Under the pieces are notes generated by a model. The model was not told where the DNA came from. It saw only the letters and a list, made by a program, of their open reading frames with translations, and did no database searches. From Streptomyces sp. SUK 48 (GTDB lineage Bacteria; Actinomycetota; Actinomycetes; Streptomycetales; Streptomycetaceae), in the NCBI RefSeq assembly GCF_009650765.1, contig NZ_CP045740.1, forward strand, positions 4,688,001 to 4,752,000: a DNA stretch of 64,000 bases. Reading direction: 5' to 3'. A program made the position numbers and the translations under genes. Below are positions 62,915 to 64,000 of this stretch, one piece after another (the stretch's first letter is position 1; the number at the start of each line of letters is the position of its first letter).

Positions 62915-64000
62915 ATGGACACCCACGCGAGCACGTTTCCGCTGATCATCTCCGTGGACGACCACACCGTGGAGCCCGCGGGCGTCTGGCGGGACCGGCT
63001 GCCGGCGCGCCACCGGGACGCGGCCCCCCGTATCGTGCGCGCCCCGCTCAAGGAGATGACCTTCCTCGGCGGCCGCTTCCGGCCGGTCATGGGCGAGCCC
63101 GGCGACGAGGGGCCGCTCGGCGACTGGTGGGTCTACGAGGACCTGCGCCGCCCCCTCACCCGTCTCGACACCGCCGTCGGGGTGGACCGCGACGAGGTCA
63201 GGCTGGAGGTCATCACCTACGAGCAGATGCGCCCGGGCTCGTACGACGTCCCCGCGCGCCTCGCCGACATGGACGTCAACCACGTCCAGTCCGCGCTGTG
63301 TTTCCCCACCTTCCCCCGCTTCTGCGGCCAGACCTTCACCGAGGCCCGCGACCGCGAACTCGCCCTGCTCTGCGTGCGCGCCTACAACGACTGGATGGTG
63401 GAGGAGTGGTGCGGGCCCGCCGCGCGCGGCCGGCTGATACCGCTCACGCTCATCCCCCTGTGGGACCCGGAGCTGGCCGCCGCCGAGGTGCGGCGCAACG
63501 CGGCGCGCGGGGTGCGGGCCGTCGCCTTCTCCGAGATCCCCCCGCACCTCGGCCTGCCCTCCGTGCACACCGACGCCTGGGACCCCTTCCTCGCCGCCTG
63601 CGACGAGACCGGCACGGTCGTGGCCATGCACATCGGTTCCAGCAGCCGGATGCCGTCCACCTCCGCCGACGCCCCGCCCGCCGTCGGCTCCGTCATCACC
63701 TTCGCCAACTGCTGCTTCTCCATGGTGGACTGGCTGATGAGCGGCAAGTTCGAGCGCTTCCCGAATCTGAGGGTGATGTACGCCGAGGGCCAGATCGGCT
63801 GGATTCCGTACATCCTGGAGCGCGCCGACGTGGTGTGGGAGGAGAACCGCGGCTGGGGCGGGGTCGCCGACAAGGTCACCCGGCCGCCGTCCGAGCTGTT
63901 CGCCGGGCATGTGTACGGCTGCTTCTTCGACGACGCCTTCGGGCTGCGCAACCTGGAGTCCATCGGCCTCGGCAACGTCCTGTACGAGACCGACTACCCG
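62915..64000 (+). CDS. Amidohydrolase-family metal hydrolase, cut by the window edge
   Basis: The frame starts at ATG 62915 and continues to the edge (about 361 residues visible, ending at NVLYETDYP). It is a clear paralogue of the protein at 25614: shared blocks include FPTFPRFCGQTF, RAYNDWMVEEWCG, RRNAARGVRAV and MHIGSSS. The metal site near the N-terminus again reads ISVDDHTVEP. Roughly 35-40 residues are missing at the C-terminus compared with the paralogue. It probably carries out the same class of hydrolysis on a related intermediate. Confidence 0.9.
   Translation, partial: MDTHASTFPLIISVDDHTVEPAGVWRDRLPARHRDAAPRIVRAPLKEMTFLGGRFRPVMGEPGDEGPLGDWWVYEDLRRPLTRLDTAVGVDRDEVRLEVITYEQMRPGSYDVPARLADMDVNHVQSALCFPTFPRFCGQTFTEARDRELALLCVRAYNDWMVEEWCGPAARGRLIPLTLIPLWDPELAAAEVRRNAARGVRAVAFSEIPPHLGLPSVHTDAWDPFLAACDETGTVVAMHIGSSSRMPSTSADAPPAVGSVITFANCCFSMVDWLMSGKFERFPNLRVMYAEGQIGWIPYILERADVVWEENRGWGGVADKVTRPPSELFAGHVYGCFFDDAFGLRNLESIGLGNVLYETDYP

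Noticed and set aside
1..64000. tRNA, rRNA, prophage or insertion-sequence genes
   Set aside because: I found no cloverleaf-like tRNA sequence, no rRNA, no transposase or integrase motifs and no terminal inverted repeats of an IS in the window.

Overview
The window reads as Streptomyces chromosome. GC is very high, nearly every codon ends in G or C, and starts are often GTG (one TTG). Several loci are well known from that genus: a DmdR1-type iron repressor at the left edge, an NsdA-like regulator, many DUF397/DUF5753/HATPase regulatory genes, and the afsK / afsS / afsR secondary-metabolism control genes at the right.

Layout. 0-6.5 kb: an SIS-domain gene (cut by the edge), the iron repressor, a GT39-type membrane glycosyltransferase, a two-gene ABC exporter and a frameshifted primase-like gene. 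6.7-16.2 kb: NsdA-like regulator, a proline/glutamine-rich single-pass membrane protein, an amino-acid-type ABC binding lipoprotein, a conserved short protein, purU, a four-EF-hand calcium protein, a STAS anti-sigma antagonist, and a sigma factor coupled to a zinc anti-sigma protein fused to an MDMPI domain. 16.2-23.9 kb: a patch of small regulators (three XRE-type HTH proteins, DUF397, DUF6879, an HATPase) enclosing a Nudix / adenosylhomocysteinase-like pair. 24-49 kb and again 55-59 kb and 62.9 kb to the end: a large CoA-dependent catabolic gene set with two AMP-forming acyl-CoA ligases, an ADP-forming acyl-CoA synthetase fusion, four acyl-CoA dehydrogenases, two crotonases, an MFE-2-like SDR, two thiolase-like/OB-fold sets, two amidohydrolases, a cyclase-family hydrolase, a flavin reductase and a flavin monooxygenase-like protein. 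49.5-55 kb: LysE/Lrp pair, a TetR regulator, a VOC protein (KbpA-like) and AfsK. 59.3-62.7 kb: AfsS-like peptide and AfsR.

The most striking structure is a 15-bp palindrome close to CTGACGGNCCGTCAG. I find it at ten positions. It lies before or between nearly every catabolic transcription unit, and a weaker eleventh copy overlaps the start codon of the TetR gene at 50.8-51.5 kb. This argues for one dispersed regulon under that TetR protein. The genes look able to activate an unknown carboxylic acid to its CoA ester and degrade it by beta-oxidation, aldol/thiolytic cleavage and CoA-ester or ring hydrolysis, with architecture like the actinobacterial steroid/propionate pathways; the substrate cannot be read from the sequence. 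Part of this set sits between afsK and afsS-afsR.

Two further patterns recur. Three genes carry probable single-base frameshifts in C/G runs (near 5.9, 29.57 and 48.77 kb), which may be sequencing errors or real lesions. Four short tandem repeats (20, 15, 38 and 8 bp units) each include the stop codon of the preceding gene.
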